This document shows positions 1 to 7,684 of a stretch of DNA of 41,225 nt, in pieces; position 1 is the stretch's first letter; every line of letters begins with the position of its first letter. The position numbers were made by a program, and so were the translations under genes. This DNA comes from Streptomyces sp. Lineage in GTDB: Bacteria > Actinomycetota > Actinomycetes > Streptomycetales > Streptomycetaceae. The notes below the pieces were generated by a model. The model was not told the DNA's origin, did no database searches, and saw nothing but the letters and a program-made list of their open reading frames with translations. The stretch is taken from contig JABFVM010000149.1 of NCBI GenBank assembly GCA_013362785.1, positions 1 through 41,225 of the forward strand, in the 5' to 3' direction.

Positions 1-182
1 GGGCTGGCGGTCCGCGGTGCCGCGCAAGAGCGAGGGAGCGCGAACCCCATTCACGATCCGCGTCGATCCTGGCCTCGACGGAGGTGTTCGGCTTGTGCCG
101 CCTCGGCTGGCAGAGCCGTGGCGAGCGCGAGCAGCGTGACCCCCAAGACGCGGCCGATCTGCGGCGATCAGGTCCCGCAGTC

Positions 183-513
183 AAGGGCCCGCACTTCGGC
201 ACCGTCGTCGGCGGCCTCGCACTGGTTGCGTTCGTGAGCCGGGAGCTGCGCGCGTCCCGGCCGATCCTGAACGTGCGCAAGTACCGCGGCCGGCAGCTCT
301 CCGGCGCCAATCTGGCCGTCGCGCTGTTCTTCTCCGCCGTCCTCGGCGCCCTCTACTTCCTCGCCCAGCAGCTCCAGTTCGTCATGGGCTACAGCCCGCT
401 CGTCACCCCGCTACGCCTGTTGCCGCTGGCCGCCGCCGTGTACGTGGGCACGGTCGTCACCGGCTTCCTCACCTCCCGTCAGGGCATGAAGGTGACCGTC
501 ACCGCCGGGATGC
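183..513 (+). pseudogene. Remnant of DHA2-family MFS drug-efflux transporter
   Basis: The plus-strand reading frame encodes about 110 residues that look like the C-terminal half of an EmrB/QacA-type (DHA2) proton-drug antiporter. A loop with RPILNVRKYRGRQLSGAN is followed by hydrophobic helices (VALFFSAVLGALYFLAQQLQ, then GYSPLVTPLRLLPLAAAVYV). This layout matches the region after TM8 in the family. No N-terminal half is present: the frame upstream of about 183 is Arg/Glu/Ser-rich and not membrane-like. After about 513 the frame loses transporter character and runs out of frame into the next small gene. I therefore read it as a fragment truncated at both ends. The upstream 182 bases hold nothing I can identify. 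Confidence 0.7.
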
Positions 514-522
514 TTGACGGGT

Positions 523-735
523 GTGTTTGCTCTACCGCCGCGGTTGACCCGGGCGTTGGCCAACGCCAGCTCCACCGAGCTGGAGGAGCTGGCAGATCGC
601 TGGACCGCGAGGCTCAGGTCTGTCGACAGGGACGGCATGACCGATGGTGATCTACTGGCGATCTTGCAGGGCGTGTCCCGACTGGCGGCGTCCGCGGTTA
701 GCACGGGTAGCGGTCTCTACAGCTGGAGCTTCTGA
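523..735 (+). CDS. Small conserved hypothetical protein
   Basis: A 70-residue protein starting FALPPRLTRALANAS, with an acidic/amphipathic middle (TELEELADRWTARL, then DGDLLAILQGVSRLA) and ending GLYSWSF. It resembles short uncharacterised Streptomyces proteins that share the pattern ELxxLAxxWxxRLR followed by MTDxDLL and an aromatic C-terminus. That resemblance is from memory and no function is known to me. I chose GTG at 523; TTG at 514 is possible. It has no signal peptide or membrane segment. Its 5' end abuts the transporter remnant, so its native promoter is probably lost and it may not be expressed. Confidence 0.5.
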   Translation: MFALPPRLTRALANASSTELEELADRWTARLRSVDRDGMTDGDLLAILQGVSRLAASAVSTGSGLYSWSF

Positions 736-870
736 CCGTTCTGACGGCCCGAGACGGACTCGATGCTGGACCCGATTCGTGAAGATCATTGACGGCACGA
801 GGCGGCCCAGCCCGAGCAACTCCACCCGTCTGGCGGGGCCAGCTGGGGCTGTCCCTCCGCAAGAGGGCGC

Positions 871-1923
871 TCAGGTGAGGAGTTCGGCGAGTTGGGCCAT
901 CTCGGTGGGTGGGTCGATCACCGGTTGGATGAGGAGCTCATCGACGCCTGCCTGTTCCAGGGCGGTGATGCGGGTGCGGAGGTCGTCGCGGGTGCCGACG
1001 AGGGCCAGGCTGTTCATCAGTGAGGGCAGGACCAGATCCCGGTCCTGTGGTGCGATGCGTCCGAGGTAGTTGGGGTAGAGCTTGGTGTATCGGTCCGGCG
1101 AGGTAGCGGTGGTGCCACGCCGGTCGAGGAGTTGTCGCACCGCCTCGCGTTCGTCGGGGCCGAGTTGCTCTGCGAAGGCAGGTGTGTCGGCGGCGAAGTC
1201 CAGCAGCGACAGGACGAGATGACCTGTCGTGTCCCGAGCCGCGTCGCTGTCGGCGTCCTCGTTGGCGCGCAGCAGGTGGAGCGCGGTGACCACGTAGGAG
1301 TTGGCGTGGGAGCCGGGGGCGCGGAGCGTGCCGTGAGCGGCTTGGCGGCGGGCGTCGTGCAGCGCGTGCCAGGTGGTGGGATCGAGCAGGCCGAAGGAGA
1401 TGAGGCCGGCGCCGCGGCGGCCGGCGACGGCGGCGGCTTGGGGCCCGAGCGCGGCCACGACGAACTCGATCGGATCGCTGGTATTCACGTGCGCCCCGGC
1501 GTGCAGGAACCGGATGTCGCGGACTCGGTCTCCTTCGCGGTACTCGGTCGGGCGCCCGGCACACAGATCCTGCAGCGCCGCGGTGAAGTTCTCCAGCGCC
1601 GCCGCCGTGGCCGGTTGCATGCCCAGCGTGCGCCGTGCCGTGTTTCCGGTGCCGACCCCGCAGATGATCCGGCCCGGTGCCAGGGCATTGAGGCTGGCGA
1701 ACCCGCTCGCCGCGGCCGGGGCCGAGCGCAACGCCGGTGAGGTCACGCCGATCCCGAGCCGGATGCGACGGGTGGCCTTCGCACACAGGCTCAAGGCGAC
1801 GAAGGGGTCACCGTGGACCATCGGGGTGTCGTTGACCCAGAAGCTGCGCAAGCCCAACTCCTCGGCCTGTACGGCGAGATCCTCCACACCGGGGTGCGCG
1901 GCGACCACTACGCCAGCACGCAT
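871..1923 (-). CDS. LLM-class flavin-dependent oxidoreductase
   Basis: This 350-residue protein matches the luciferase-like monooxygenase (TIM-barrel, FMN- or F420-dependent) family in length and pattern. It has an N-terminal beta strand (MRAGVVVAAHPGVEDLA), the WVNDTPMVHGDPFVALSLCA stretch, IRLGIGVTSPALRSAPAAAS, and the GVGTGN glycine motif near residues 90-95. The C-terminal LVGTRDDLRTRI followed by AGVDELLIQP is the usual family ending. A strong ribosome site (GGAGG) lies 4 bases before the ATG. The actinobacterial context makes F420 the likelier cofactor, but that is inference; the substrate is unknown. It appears monocistronic, with no functional partner beside it. Confidence 0.88.
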   Translation of the reverse strand: MRAGVVVAAHPGVEDLAVQAEELGLRSFWVNDTPMVHGDPFVALSLCAKATRRIRLGIGVTSPALRSAPAAASGFASLNALAPGRIICGVGTGNTARRTLGMQPATAAALENFTAALQDLCAGRPTEYREGDRVRDIRFLHAGAHVNTSDPIEFVVAALGPQAAAVAGRRGAGLISFGLLDPTTWHALHDARRQAAHGTLRAPGSHANSYVVTALHLLRANEDADSDAARDTTGHLVLSLLDFAADTPAFAEQLGPDEREAVRQLLDRRGTTATSPDRYTKLYPNYLGRIAPQDRDLVLPSLMNSLALVGTRDDLRTRITALEQAGVDELLIQPVIDPPTEMAQLAELLT

Positions 1924-1934
1924 CAGACCTCCAA

Positions 1935-2340
1935 AGCACGAGGATCGGATCGAGCTTGCTCATGCTGGCAGGTTCCAGGGCTGCAGCCCATGGCCGTGAC
2001 GCTGCCTGCCGAACGACCAGGACGGCTTGAGGCGGCCTTGCCGTCATTGAACTTCGCGAAATGGGTCCAGTTCGGCCACCGGGCGTAGACACTTCGGGAT
2101 CTCCTCGAAGGGGGCGATCAGGATGTGGCAAGCGAAGGGATGGCGGCCATGCGCGTTGGGGGAAGCTCAAGACGTAGGTGTTCCAGCTGTCGCGACAGTC
2201 CGGGCACAGGCGAATGCCGCCGAAGGCGCCGAGGGCGTGTGTTCTATAGGGCGCCTGCCGGGGGGATGGGGGCACCTGTCTTCTTCGGAGCGTTCCAGCA
2301 TCTCCTTGCAGCCGGTGAACAGGATCCTGTCTGCGGCTTT
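1935..2340. other. Gap without a recognisable gene
   Basis: About 400 bases between the LLM oxidoreductase start and the alcohol dehydrogenase remnant. The right part has a minus-strand stretch (about 2110-2240) whose translation contains a CPDC pair followed by an aromatic-rich segment. It resembles the end of a small zinc-ribbon protein, but I cannot assign it and it lacks a convincing start. The part next to 1923 presumably holds the oxidoreductase promoter; I see no clear -10/-35 pair. Confidence 0.4.
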
Positions 2341-2624
2341 CACACCGAGCGCGGCGATGAGGGCGTAGCGAGGATCAAGGAGCTGACCGGTGTCCTGGGC
2401 GCCCACTCCGTCGTCGAAGCGGTCGGCACCCAGGAGTCCATGCAGCAGGCCATCCACCTGCCCCACCTGATCGACCTGATCTGGCAGCGGAAGATCAACC
2501 CGGGCAAGGTCTTCGACCTCACTTCCCACTTGACGAGGCCGCCGAGGCGTACAAGGCCATGGACGAGCGGCGCGCCATACGGAGCATCATGCCTCGTCTT
2601 CGAGTGGGCGGCGAGCAGGGCTGA
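2341..2624 (+). pseudogene. Zinc-dependent alcohol dehydrogenase remnant with internal deletion and frameshift
   Basis: The plus-strand translation keeps two blocks of a typical MDR-type zinc alcohol dehydrogenase. The first is RGDEGVARIKELTG followed by AHSVVEAVGTQESMQQAI, the end of the Rossmann domain. The second is LPHLIDLIWQRKINPGKVFDL, from the C-terminal domain. Intact family members have roughly 40 residues between these blocks; here they are joined directly. At about 2522 the frame shifts. The shifted frame continues PLDEAAEAYKAMDERRAI to a TGA at 2622-2624, which is the normal family C-terminus. The N-terminal catalytic zinc domain is absent. This is therefore a dead fragment, and the order of blocks shows at least one deletion and one indel. 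Confidence 0.75.
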
Positions 2625-2646
2625 GGCCGGACGAAGAGCTGGATCG

Positions 2647-4014
2647 TCAGGTGTTCGGGGTGCTCGCGCTCGCCGCCGTGACGGGGGCCGCCGCGGTCGG
2701 GGTGTCGCTGCGGCCGAGCCGTTGGGCAAGAGGGACGAGGGCGATCGCGACTGCGCCGACGAGACCGGCGAGGGCGAAGGTCGTGAAGCCCCAGCTCTGG
2801 TTGCCGTTCGTGGCGAGTACGCCGATCAGCCAGGGGCCCACGACGGCTCCGGTGCGGCCGACACCGGTGACCCAGCCGAGCCCCGCCGCGCGCTCGCTGT
2901 CGCGGTAGACGGTGTTGGTGGCGGCGTAGACCATGACCTGGGCGCTGAACAGCCAGACGCCGGTGAGGGCGACGACGGCGTAGGTCGCTGCGAGCGGGAG
3001 GTGGTTGCTGAGGAGCAGGGCCCCGGCGGCGGTCAGCACGAACCAGATCGCCGACACCCGCACCGGACCGAACCTGTCGGCGGTGCGGCCCGCGATCAGC
3101 AGGCCGACGATGCCGCCCGCGTTGATGACCATGAGGAAGCTGACGGAGGAGGACAGGCCGTAGCCCTCGGCGCGCATCATCTGCGGCAGCCAGGTGCTCA
3201 CGCCGTAGACGAGCAGCAGGCCGCTGAAGGAGGCCAGCCACAGCAGCGGGGTCGCCCAGCGCGACTCGGGGCGGAAGAGTTCGCGTACGGCGGCCAGGCG
3301 GCCGGCCGCGCCGGCGGCCGGTGCGGCCACGGTGGTGGGCCGGGGCAGTCCGTAGCGGTCGGCGACGGCGTCGGCCTTCTCCCGCTCGCCGCGCGCCAGG
3401 AGCACACCCGGCGATTCCGGCAGCAGTTTCAGAAGTAGGGGTACGGCGATCACGGCCGGGAGTACACCCGCCCAGAACACCCAGCGCCATCCGGCGGCCG
3501 GGGCCAGGGTGAGCCCGAGCCCGGTCGCCGCCATGCCGCCGAAGTGGTACGAGGTCATGAGCAGGCCGGTGGTGAGGGCAGCCCTGCGCGGCGGCGCGAA
3601 CTCCATCACCATCGCCAGGCACAGCGGCATCAGGCCGCCGAGGCCGAGGCCGGAGACGAAGCGGCCGAAGCCGAAGAGGGCGACACTGCCGGCCACGGCG
3701 CAGATGGCCGAGCCGATCGAGAACAGTGTCACGCTGGCCACGAGCATCAGCCGCCGGCCCAGCCAGTCGGTGAGGTTCCCGGCCGTGAGCGCACCGATCA
3801 GCATGCCGAACGTGGTCCAGCTGCCGATCGTGCCGGCACTGGCCGGCGTCAGGCCGAGCCCTGAGTCGTCGAGCATGTGGGGCATGACGGCGCCGTAGAT
3901 GTTGACATCCATGCCGTCGAAGAAGACGGCCAGCCAGCACAGGGCGAGGACCGGGAACACGGTGCGGAACGTGTGCGGGGGGCGGGGTGTGCCGGACGCG
4001 GGGGAGTGGTTCAT
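2647..4014 (-). CDS. MFS transporter, aromatic acid:H+ symporter (AAHS) type
   Basis: A 455-residue, 12-helix permease. TM1 carries the FFDGMDVNIYGAVMPHML signature, close to the DGxDxxxYG motif of AAHS transporters such as PcaK/BenK. The loop 2-3 motif GNLTDWLGRRLMLV and the loop 8-9 equivalent AGRTADRFGPVRV are both present. A large central cytoplasmic loop (LPESPGVLLARGEREKADAV) separates the halves. I chose ATG at 4014 because AAGGA lies 6 bases upstream; a 40-residue N-terminal extension to 4134 is possible but not family-like. The likely role is proton-driven uptake of an aromatic or other organic acid. No catabolic genes lie beside it, so the substrate is open. Confidence 0.88.
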   Translation of the reverse strand: MNHSPASGTPRPPHTFRTVFPVLALCWLAVFFDGMDVNIYGAVMPHMLDDSGLGLTPASAGTIGSWTTFGMLIGALTAGNLTDWLGRRLMLVASVTLFSIGSAICAVAGSVALFGFGRFVSGLGLGGLMPLCLAMVMEFAPPRRAALTTGLLMTSYHFGGMAATGLGLTLAPAAGWRWVFWAGVLPAVIAVPLLLKLLPESPGVLLARGEREKADAVADRYGLPRPTTVAAPAAGAAGRLAAVRELFRPESRWATPLLWLASFSGLLLVYGVSTWLPQMMRAEGYGLSSSVSFLMVINAGGIVGLLIAGRTADRFGPVRVSAIWFVLTAAGALLLSNHLPLAATYAVVALTGVWLFSAQVMVYAATNTVYRDSERAAGLGWVTGVGRTGAVVGPWLIGVLATNGNQSWGFTTFALAGLVGAVAIALVPLAQRLGRSDTPTAAAPVTAASASTPNT

Positions 4015-4066
4015 CTTCGTCCTTGGGGAGGGGGGAAGGCTCACCAACAGGAGCGGTCTGTGTCTG

Positions 4067-4079
4067 TTCGTATAGTGAA
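4067..4079 (-). promoter_or_regulatory. Near-palindrome upstream of the MFS gene
   Basis: The 13-base site TTCGTATAGTGAA has inverted TTC/GAA ends around an AT-rich centre, in otherwise GC-rich DNA. It lies 53-65 bases before the chosen start of the permease. It could be a regulator operator or contain the -10 hexamer (TATACG on the minus strand). Evidence is by eye only. Confidence 0.3.
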
Positions 4080-4249
4080 AGATTCTTCCCTGTGAGCTGG
4101 TCATGAGTGTCGGGGTGCGTCGGGCGGGTGTCAATGGTGTGAAGCGAGGGATTCCATGCGGGATTCACCCTCGCGGCGGGCCAATTGATGATGGCTGGAC
4201 GGGAAGGATTGAGTTCACGCGACGACTTCGGTCGGCAGGACGGCGCCCT

Positions 4250-4645
4250 TCACCGGCCCCAGAAGGCGTCTTCGGCGGACTGGTCCGCGGAGAACAGCCA
4301 CACTTCGGCGATCCTTCCGTCCTTCAGGCGCAGGACGTCGACGCCGTCCATGCTCATGGAGCCGGACTCATGGCCGCCGGTGAAGTGGATGGTGGCGGCG
4401 ACCGTGTCGCCGTTGCCCATCATGGAGTGGACCTGGTCGATGGCGAAGCTGCCCCGGCTGGTCTCCATCATTCCGCCGAGCACGGCGAAGACGGCGTCGC
4501 GGCCCTTGTGGTCGCCGGAGAACCGGTTGGCACCGGGCTGATGCCAGACGACCGACTCGTCGAGGAGTTCACCGACCCTGGCGAGGTCGCCGGCTTGGAC
4601 GGCCTGGAAGTATTCGCGGGCGATGTCGATGTTCTTGCTGGTCAT
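4250..4645 (-). CDS. SnoaL-like / NTF2-fold polyketide-cyclase-like protein
   Basis: A 131-residue protein with the SnoaL-like cone-barrel pattern. An N-terminal amphipathic helix (IAREYFQAVQAGDLARVGELL) is followed by DESVVWHQPG, the helix GRDAVFAVLGGMM, strands FAIDQVHSMMGNGDTVAATIHFTG, and VDVLRLKDGRIAEVWLFSAD. The last motif (R/KDGRIxExW) is diagnostic of the family. ATG at 4645 is preceded by AAGGAG at a 9-base spacing, which decides the start over upstream alternatives. Members include cyclases, isomerases and many proteins of unknown role; nothing here fixes the substrate. It is divergent from the PAP2 gene and codirectional with the MFS gene, 235 bases apart. Confidence 0.82.
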   Translation of the reverse strand: MTSKNIDIAREYFQAVQAGDLARVGELLDESVVWHQPGANRFSGDHKGRDAVFAVLGGMMETSRGSFAIDQVHSMMGNGDTVAATIHFTGGHESGSMSMDGVDVLRLKDGRIAEVWLFSADQSAEDAFWGR

Positions 4646-4718
4646 GGGCCCTTGCTCCTTACGGTTCCGACGGGGAGCGCTACTGCGCTCTGTTGCGTGA
4701 GGTTCGTTCTCGTGCGGC

Positions 4719-4759
4719 TCTATACTCACCATCGGTAACCAGTCACCTCAACGTAACCA
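4719..4759 (-). promoter_or_regulatory. Candidate promoter and direct-repeat operator of the SnoaL-like gene
   Basis: On the minus strand TATAGA (4719-4724) is a plausible -10. Just upstream are two copies of GTAACCA (plus-strand reading, 4735-4741 and 4753-4759) spaced exactly 18 bases apart. Spacing to the ATG would leave a leader of about 70 bases. No regulator gene is adjacent. Confidence 0.35.
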
Positions 4760-5019
4760 ATGGCGGAATGTGACGCAGGCCACGCCAGGTGGTGGTGATC
4801 CGTCGCGGACTCTCCAACCCCCGTTTTCCGCTGCCGCGTTGTTGGTTAGGGTGGCCGTGGAGACGGAATCCGATGCCCTGACCAGGGCGATGGGCGGCTA
4901 GCGGCCGCGGGCAGTTCTCCGCCTTGGCAGGAGGGGGAGGTGGATCGCATCCGCCGGATGGTCTGCGACGGTGTGCGCGCTTCCGTTGGTGAGGGCAGTC
5001 GACCGGACGCGGTGGGCGT
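4760..5019. other. Intergenic region between divergent SnoaL-like and PAP2 genes
   Basis: Together with 4646-4759 this is a 374-base gap. It shows no reading frame with protein character on either strand. It must contain the promoter of the PAP2 gene, but I could not define one. Confidence 0.4.
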
Positions 5020-5727
5020 GTGAACGGCCGGTCGGCACCCATGGTGCTGCCTCCGGCGCCCACGGTGCTGCCTCCGGCGCTGCGCGTGTGGCTCGGGCTG
5101 ATCGCGGCCCTCGCGACGCTGGTGGTTGTCGCGCTCGGCGTCCTGTACGCCGGACACAGCGAGCCCGGCAGGGTGGACAGGTGGGTCATCGACCCGACGG
5201 CGGACAGTGTGCGGCCGCCGTGGCGGCATGTCGCTCTGGCAACGGACTTCCTGGGGGAGCCCGTCGGAGCGGCGATGCTGGTCGTGGCCGCCGTGACGGG
5301 CTGTCTGCTGCTTCGGCGTCCTCGCGCGGCGGTCTTCGTCGTCGCCGGAGTCGCAGTCACCGTGGCGACGGCGACGCTGCTCAAGTCCCTGGTGGGGCGC
5401 ACCATCCACGGCGACGGCAACCTGTCCTACCCGAGCGGGCACACCGCCTTCCTCACCGCGCTCGCCCTCGTGGTGGCGATGCTCGCGACCGGCCGGCTCG
5501 GCCTCGGCCGGACGGTCGGCACGTCACTCGTGCTCGCCGCGGCGCTGGTGGCCGGTGCCGCCATGGGCTGGGCGCAGGTCGCCCTGGGTGCGCACTACCC
5601 GACCGATGTCCTCGGCGGCTGGTGCACCGCGCTGGCGGTGGTACCGGCGACCGCGTGGCTGATCGACCGGACGGCTGACCGGCCGGTCGATCGGATGGCC
5701 GACGCCGGCCAGCGGCCGCGTAGCTGA
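5020..5727 (+). CDS. PAP2-family membrane phosphatase with degenerate motifs
   Basis: A 235-residue integral membrane protein with about six helices and the PAP2 layout. A lysine motif (K122-SLVGR) is followed by PSGHT (138-142), the most conserved catalytic block, and then GAHYPTDVLGG (190-200) with the expected His192 and Asp196. The family acts on undecaprenyl pyrophosphate, phosphatidate or similar lipid phosphates at the outer membrane face. Two usual arginines are not seen: the RP after KxxxxGR is replaced by TI, and the SR of motif three is AQ. The N-terminus has a 21-base direct duplication (5044-5059 and 5065-5080, VLPPA repeated). Starts at GTG 5020 or ATG 5041 are both possible. 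It is convergent with the polysaccharide operon and could recycle its lipid carrier, but that is a guess. Confidence 0.8.
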   Translation: MNGRSAPMVLPPAPTVLPPALRVWLGLIAALATLVVVALGVLYAGHSEPGRVDRWVIDPTADSVRPPWRHVALATDFLGEPVGAAMLVVAAVTGCLLLRRPRAAVFVVAGVAVTVATATLLKSLVGRTIHGDGNLSYPSGHTAFLTALALVVAMLATGRLGLGRTVGTSLVLAAALVAGAAMGWAQVALGAHYPTDVLGGWCTALAVVPATAWLIDRTADRPVDRMADAGQRPRS

Positions 5728-5799
5728 CGCCACGTCACACCCAATCGGTCCCCGTAACACGTCGCCATGCCCCGTCACACCACCTCACCCCGCAATACG

Positions 5800-7131
5800 T
5801 CACGCCAACCGGCGAAATACCGGCTTCACCGGCCGCCCGGCCATCCAAGGAGTCGGGTCACCGGCGTCAAGTGCCTTTCGGTACACCGCACATGCCTGCG
5901 CCACCACGTCCACGGTGCGGTCGATGTCGGCGTCGTCGAGCGCGCTGCTGACCACGAACGACGGGGCCAGTACCCCGCCCGCGAGGAGCCGGCGCAGGAA
6001 CAGGGTGCGGTACTGCTGTGACGGCTGCCCGTTCTCGTCGAGGGTGGCGAAGACGAGGTTGCTGGCCCGGCCCCGGACGACGACGTGGTCGCCGACGCCC
6101 ATTCCGGCGGCGGCGTCGCGGACACCGGCCGCCAACCTCTCGCCGAGGGCGTGCAGCCGAGCACTGATGCCCTCCTCGACGTAGGTGGTCTGAACGGCCA
6201 TCGCGGCGGCCAGCGAGTGTGTTTCCGCACCATGTGTGGTGGACAGCAGGAACACCCGCTCGCCGGAGTGGCGTAGTCCTCCCCGCTCCATCAGGTCGCG
6301 GCGCCCTGCCAGCGCGGAGACGGCGAATCCGTTGCCCAGCGCCTTGCCGAAGGTGGAGAGGTCGGGGACGACGCCGTACATGCTCTGGGCGCCCGCCTCG
6401 GACCAGCGGAAGCCGGTGATCATCTCGTCGAAGATGAGTACGCAGCCGTGCCGGTCGGCCAGTGCGCGCAGGCCGGCGAGATAGCCGGGCGGTGGCTCGG
6501 TGTGGGTGGCGGGTTCGAGGATCAGGCAGGCGATCTTGTCCTGGTGCCGGGTGAGCAGTTCTTCCGTGGCGGCCAGGTCGCCGTAAGGGAACGCCACGGT
6601 GAGCTCGTTGGTCTCCGCCGGAATACCCGCGGACATCGGCGTGGTGCCGATGAACCAGTCGTCGACGGAGAAGAACGGATGGTCGGCGCAGATGGCCACC
6701 CGCGGGCGTCCGGTGGCGGCTCGGGCGAGGCGTACCGCGGCGGTGGTGGCGTCGGAGCCGTTCTTCGCGAACTTCACCATCTCGGCGGTGGGCACCGTCG
6801 CCAGGAAGCGTTCGGCGGCGTCGGCCTCCACGATGGACGGCCGGACGAAGTTGCTGCCGCGTTCGATTTCCCGCCGTACCGCCTCGGTCACACGTGGGTG
6901 GGCGTGGCCGAGGCTGACCGACCGCAGGCCGGAGCCGTACTCGATGTAGCGGTTGCCGTCGACGTCCCACACGTGGGCACCCTGGCCGTGGCTGATGACC
7001 GGGGCCAGGTTCTCGGGGTACTGGTCGTCGCCCTTGGCGTAGGTGTGCGCGCCCCCGGGGATCATGGCGTGCAGCCGCTCGTTGGCCGCACGCGACCGGG
7101 GGAGGAGGAACTCTTCGGTGTCCACGCTCAC
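5800..7131 (-). CDS. Glutamate-1-semialdehyde aminomutase-like class III PLP aminotransferase
   Basis: A 443-residue fold-type I, class III PLP enzyme. Recognisable motifs are PGGAHTYAKGDD near residue 25, the phosphate-binding FAKNGSDATTAAVRLAR (121-137), FDEMITGFRW (234-243, Asp235 contacts the PLP ring nitrogen) and STFGKALGNG (259-268, Schiff-base Lys263). The sequence is of the HemL-like family, but the operon has no tetrapyrrole genes. A housekeeping role is unlikely; it probably aminates a sugar-derived or short carbonyl compound for the polysaccharide (inference). Translation starts at GTG 7131, one base after the preceding TGA. It is the last gene of the operon and converges on the PAP2 gene, with 72 bases between them and no clear terminator. 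Confidence 0.85.
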   Translation of the reverse strand: MSVDTEEFLLPRSRAANERLHAMIPGGAHTYAKGDDQYPENLAPVISHGQGAHVWDVDGNRYIEYGSGLRSVSLGHAHPRVTEAVRREIERGSNFVRPSIVEADAAERFLATVPTAEMVKFAKNGSDATTAAVRLARAATGRPRVAICADHPFFSVDDWFIGTTPMSAGIPAETNELTVAFPYGDLAATEELLTRHQDKIACLILEPATHTEPPPGYLAGLRALADRHGCVLIFDEMITGFRWSEAGAQSMYGVVPDLSTFGKALGNGFAVSALAGRRDLMERGGLRHSGERVFLLSTTHGAETHSLAAAMAVQTTYVEEGISARLHALGERLAAGVRDAAAGMGVGDHVVVRGRASNLVFATLDENGQPSQQYRTLFLRRLLAGGVLAPSFVVSSALDDADIDRTVDVVAQACAVYRKALDAGDPTPWMAGRPVKPVFRRLA

Positions 7132-7132
7132 T

Positions 7133-7684
7133 TCACCTTTCCATGTGCTTCAGGACCTCGGCGAGGCTCGGTGCCTCCCGGTCCCGCTGGGACATCGATG
7201 TGACCGGCAGCGGCCACGGAATGGCGAGCTCCGGGTCGTCGAAGGCGATGGTCACGTCCTCGGCCGGATCGTGCGGGCGGTCGATCCGGTAGGAGGTGTC
7301 GGTGGTTTCGGTCAGGGCCTGGAAGCCGTGCGCGCAGCCCGCCGGGATGTACAGGGTCGTCTGTGTCTCGCCGGACAGTTCGAAGAAGGCCCGGCCCAGG
7401 TACGTCGGCGAGTCCGGCCGCAGGTCCACGACGACGTCGAAGATCTTCCCGTACGAGCACCGCACCAGCTTGGCCTCGCCGGCGCCGGAGCGCAGGTGGA
7501 GGCCGCGCAGGACGCCCCGGACCGAGCGGGACAGGCTGTCCTGGACGAAGGCGTCGGGGTCGAGGCCCACCGAGCGGACCACGTCGGCGTCGAAGGTGCG
7601 GCAGAAGAAGCCGCGTTCGTCGGTGTACGGCGTCGGCTCGAACAGGAACGCGCCGTCGATCGCCGGGACTTGGGTCGCCTTCAT
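7133..7684 (-). CDS. RmlC-like dTDP-4-dehydrorhamnose 3,5-epimerase family cupin
   Basis: A 183-residue cupin of RmlC length. It keeps the N-terminal DERGFF, RGVLRGLHLR with catalytic-base His63, KLVRCSYGKIFDVVVDLRPDS, PAGCAHGF and the C-terminal FDDPELAIPWP. RmlC enzymes epimerise C3 and C5 of 4-keto-6-deoxy nucleotide sugars. The segment that normally carries the catalytic tyrosine (YYxP just before the DDPEL block) reads RPHDP here, so the tyrosine is replaced (residues 137-138). Mono-epimerases, isomerases and other activities are known in the superfamily, so an altered reaction is plausible. ATG overlaps the upstream TGA by 4 bases. Confidence 0.87.
   Translation of the reverse strand: MKATQVPAIDGAFLFEPTPYTDERGFFCRTFDADVVRSVGLDPDAFVQDSLSRSVRGVLRGLHLRSGAGEAKLVRCSYGKIFDVVVDLRPDSPTYLGRAFFELSGETQTTLYIPAGCAHGFQALTETTDTSYRIDRPHDPAEDVTIAFDDPELAIPWPLPVTSMSQRDREAPSLAEVLKHMER

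Noticed and set aside
60..180. Minus-strand signal-peptide-like stretch (VLGVTLLALATALPAEAA)
   Set aside because: It runs into a stop soon after and has no start context or homology; probably chance in GC-rich DNA.
2125..3438. A long plus-strand frame joining the dehydrogenase remnant to antisense of the MFS gene
   Set aside because: Only the first part (2341-2522) has real homology; the rest is low-complexity and antisense to a clear permease.
5728..5799. Repeated CGTCAC-like words in the convergent gap as a terminator or small repeat array
   Set aside because: Copies are irregular in spacing and sequence, and no stable stem with arms over 6 bases was found.
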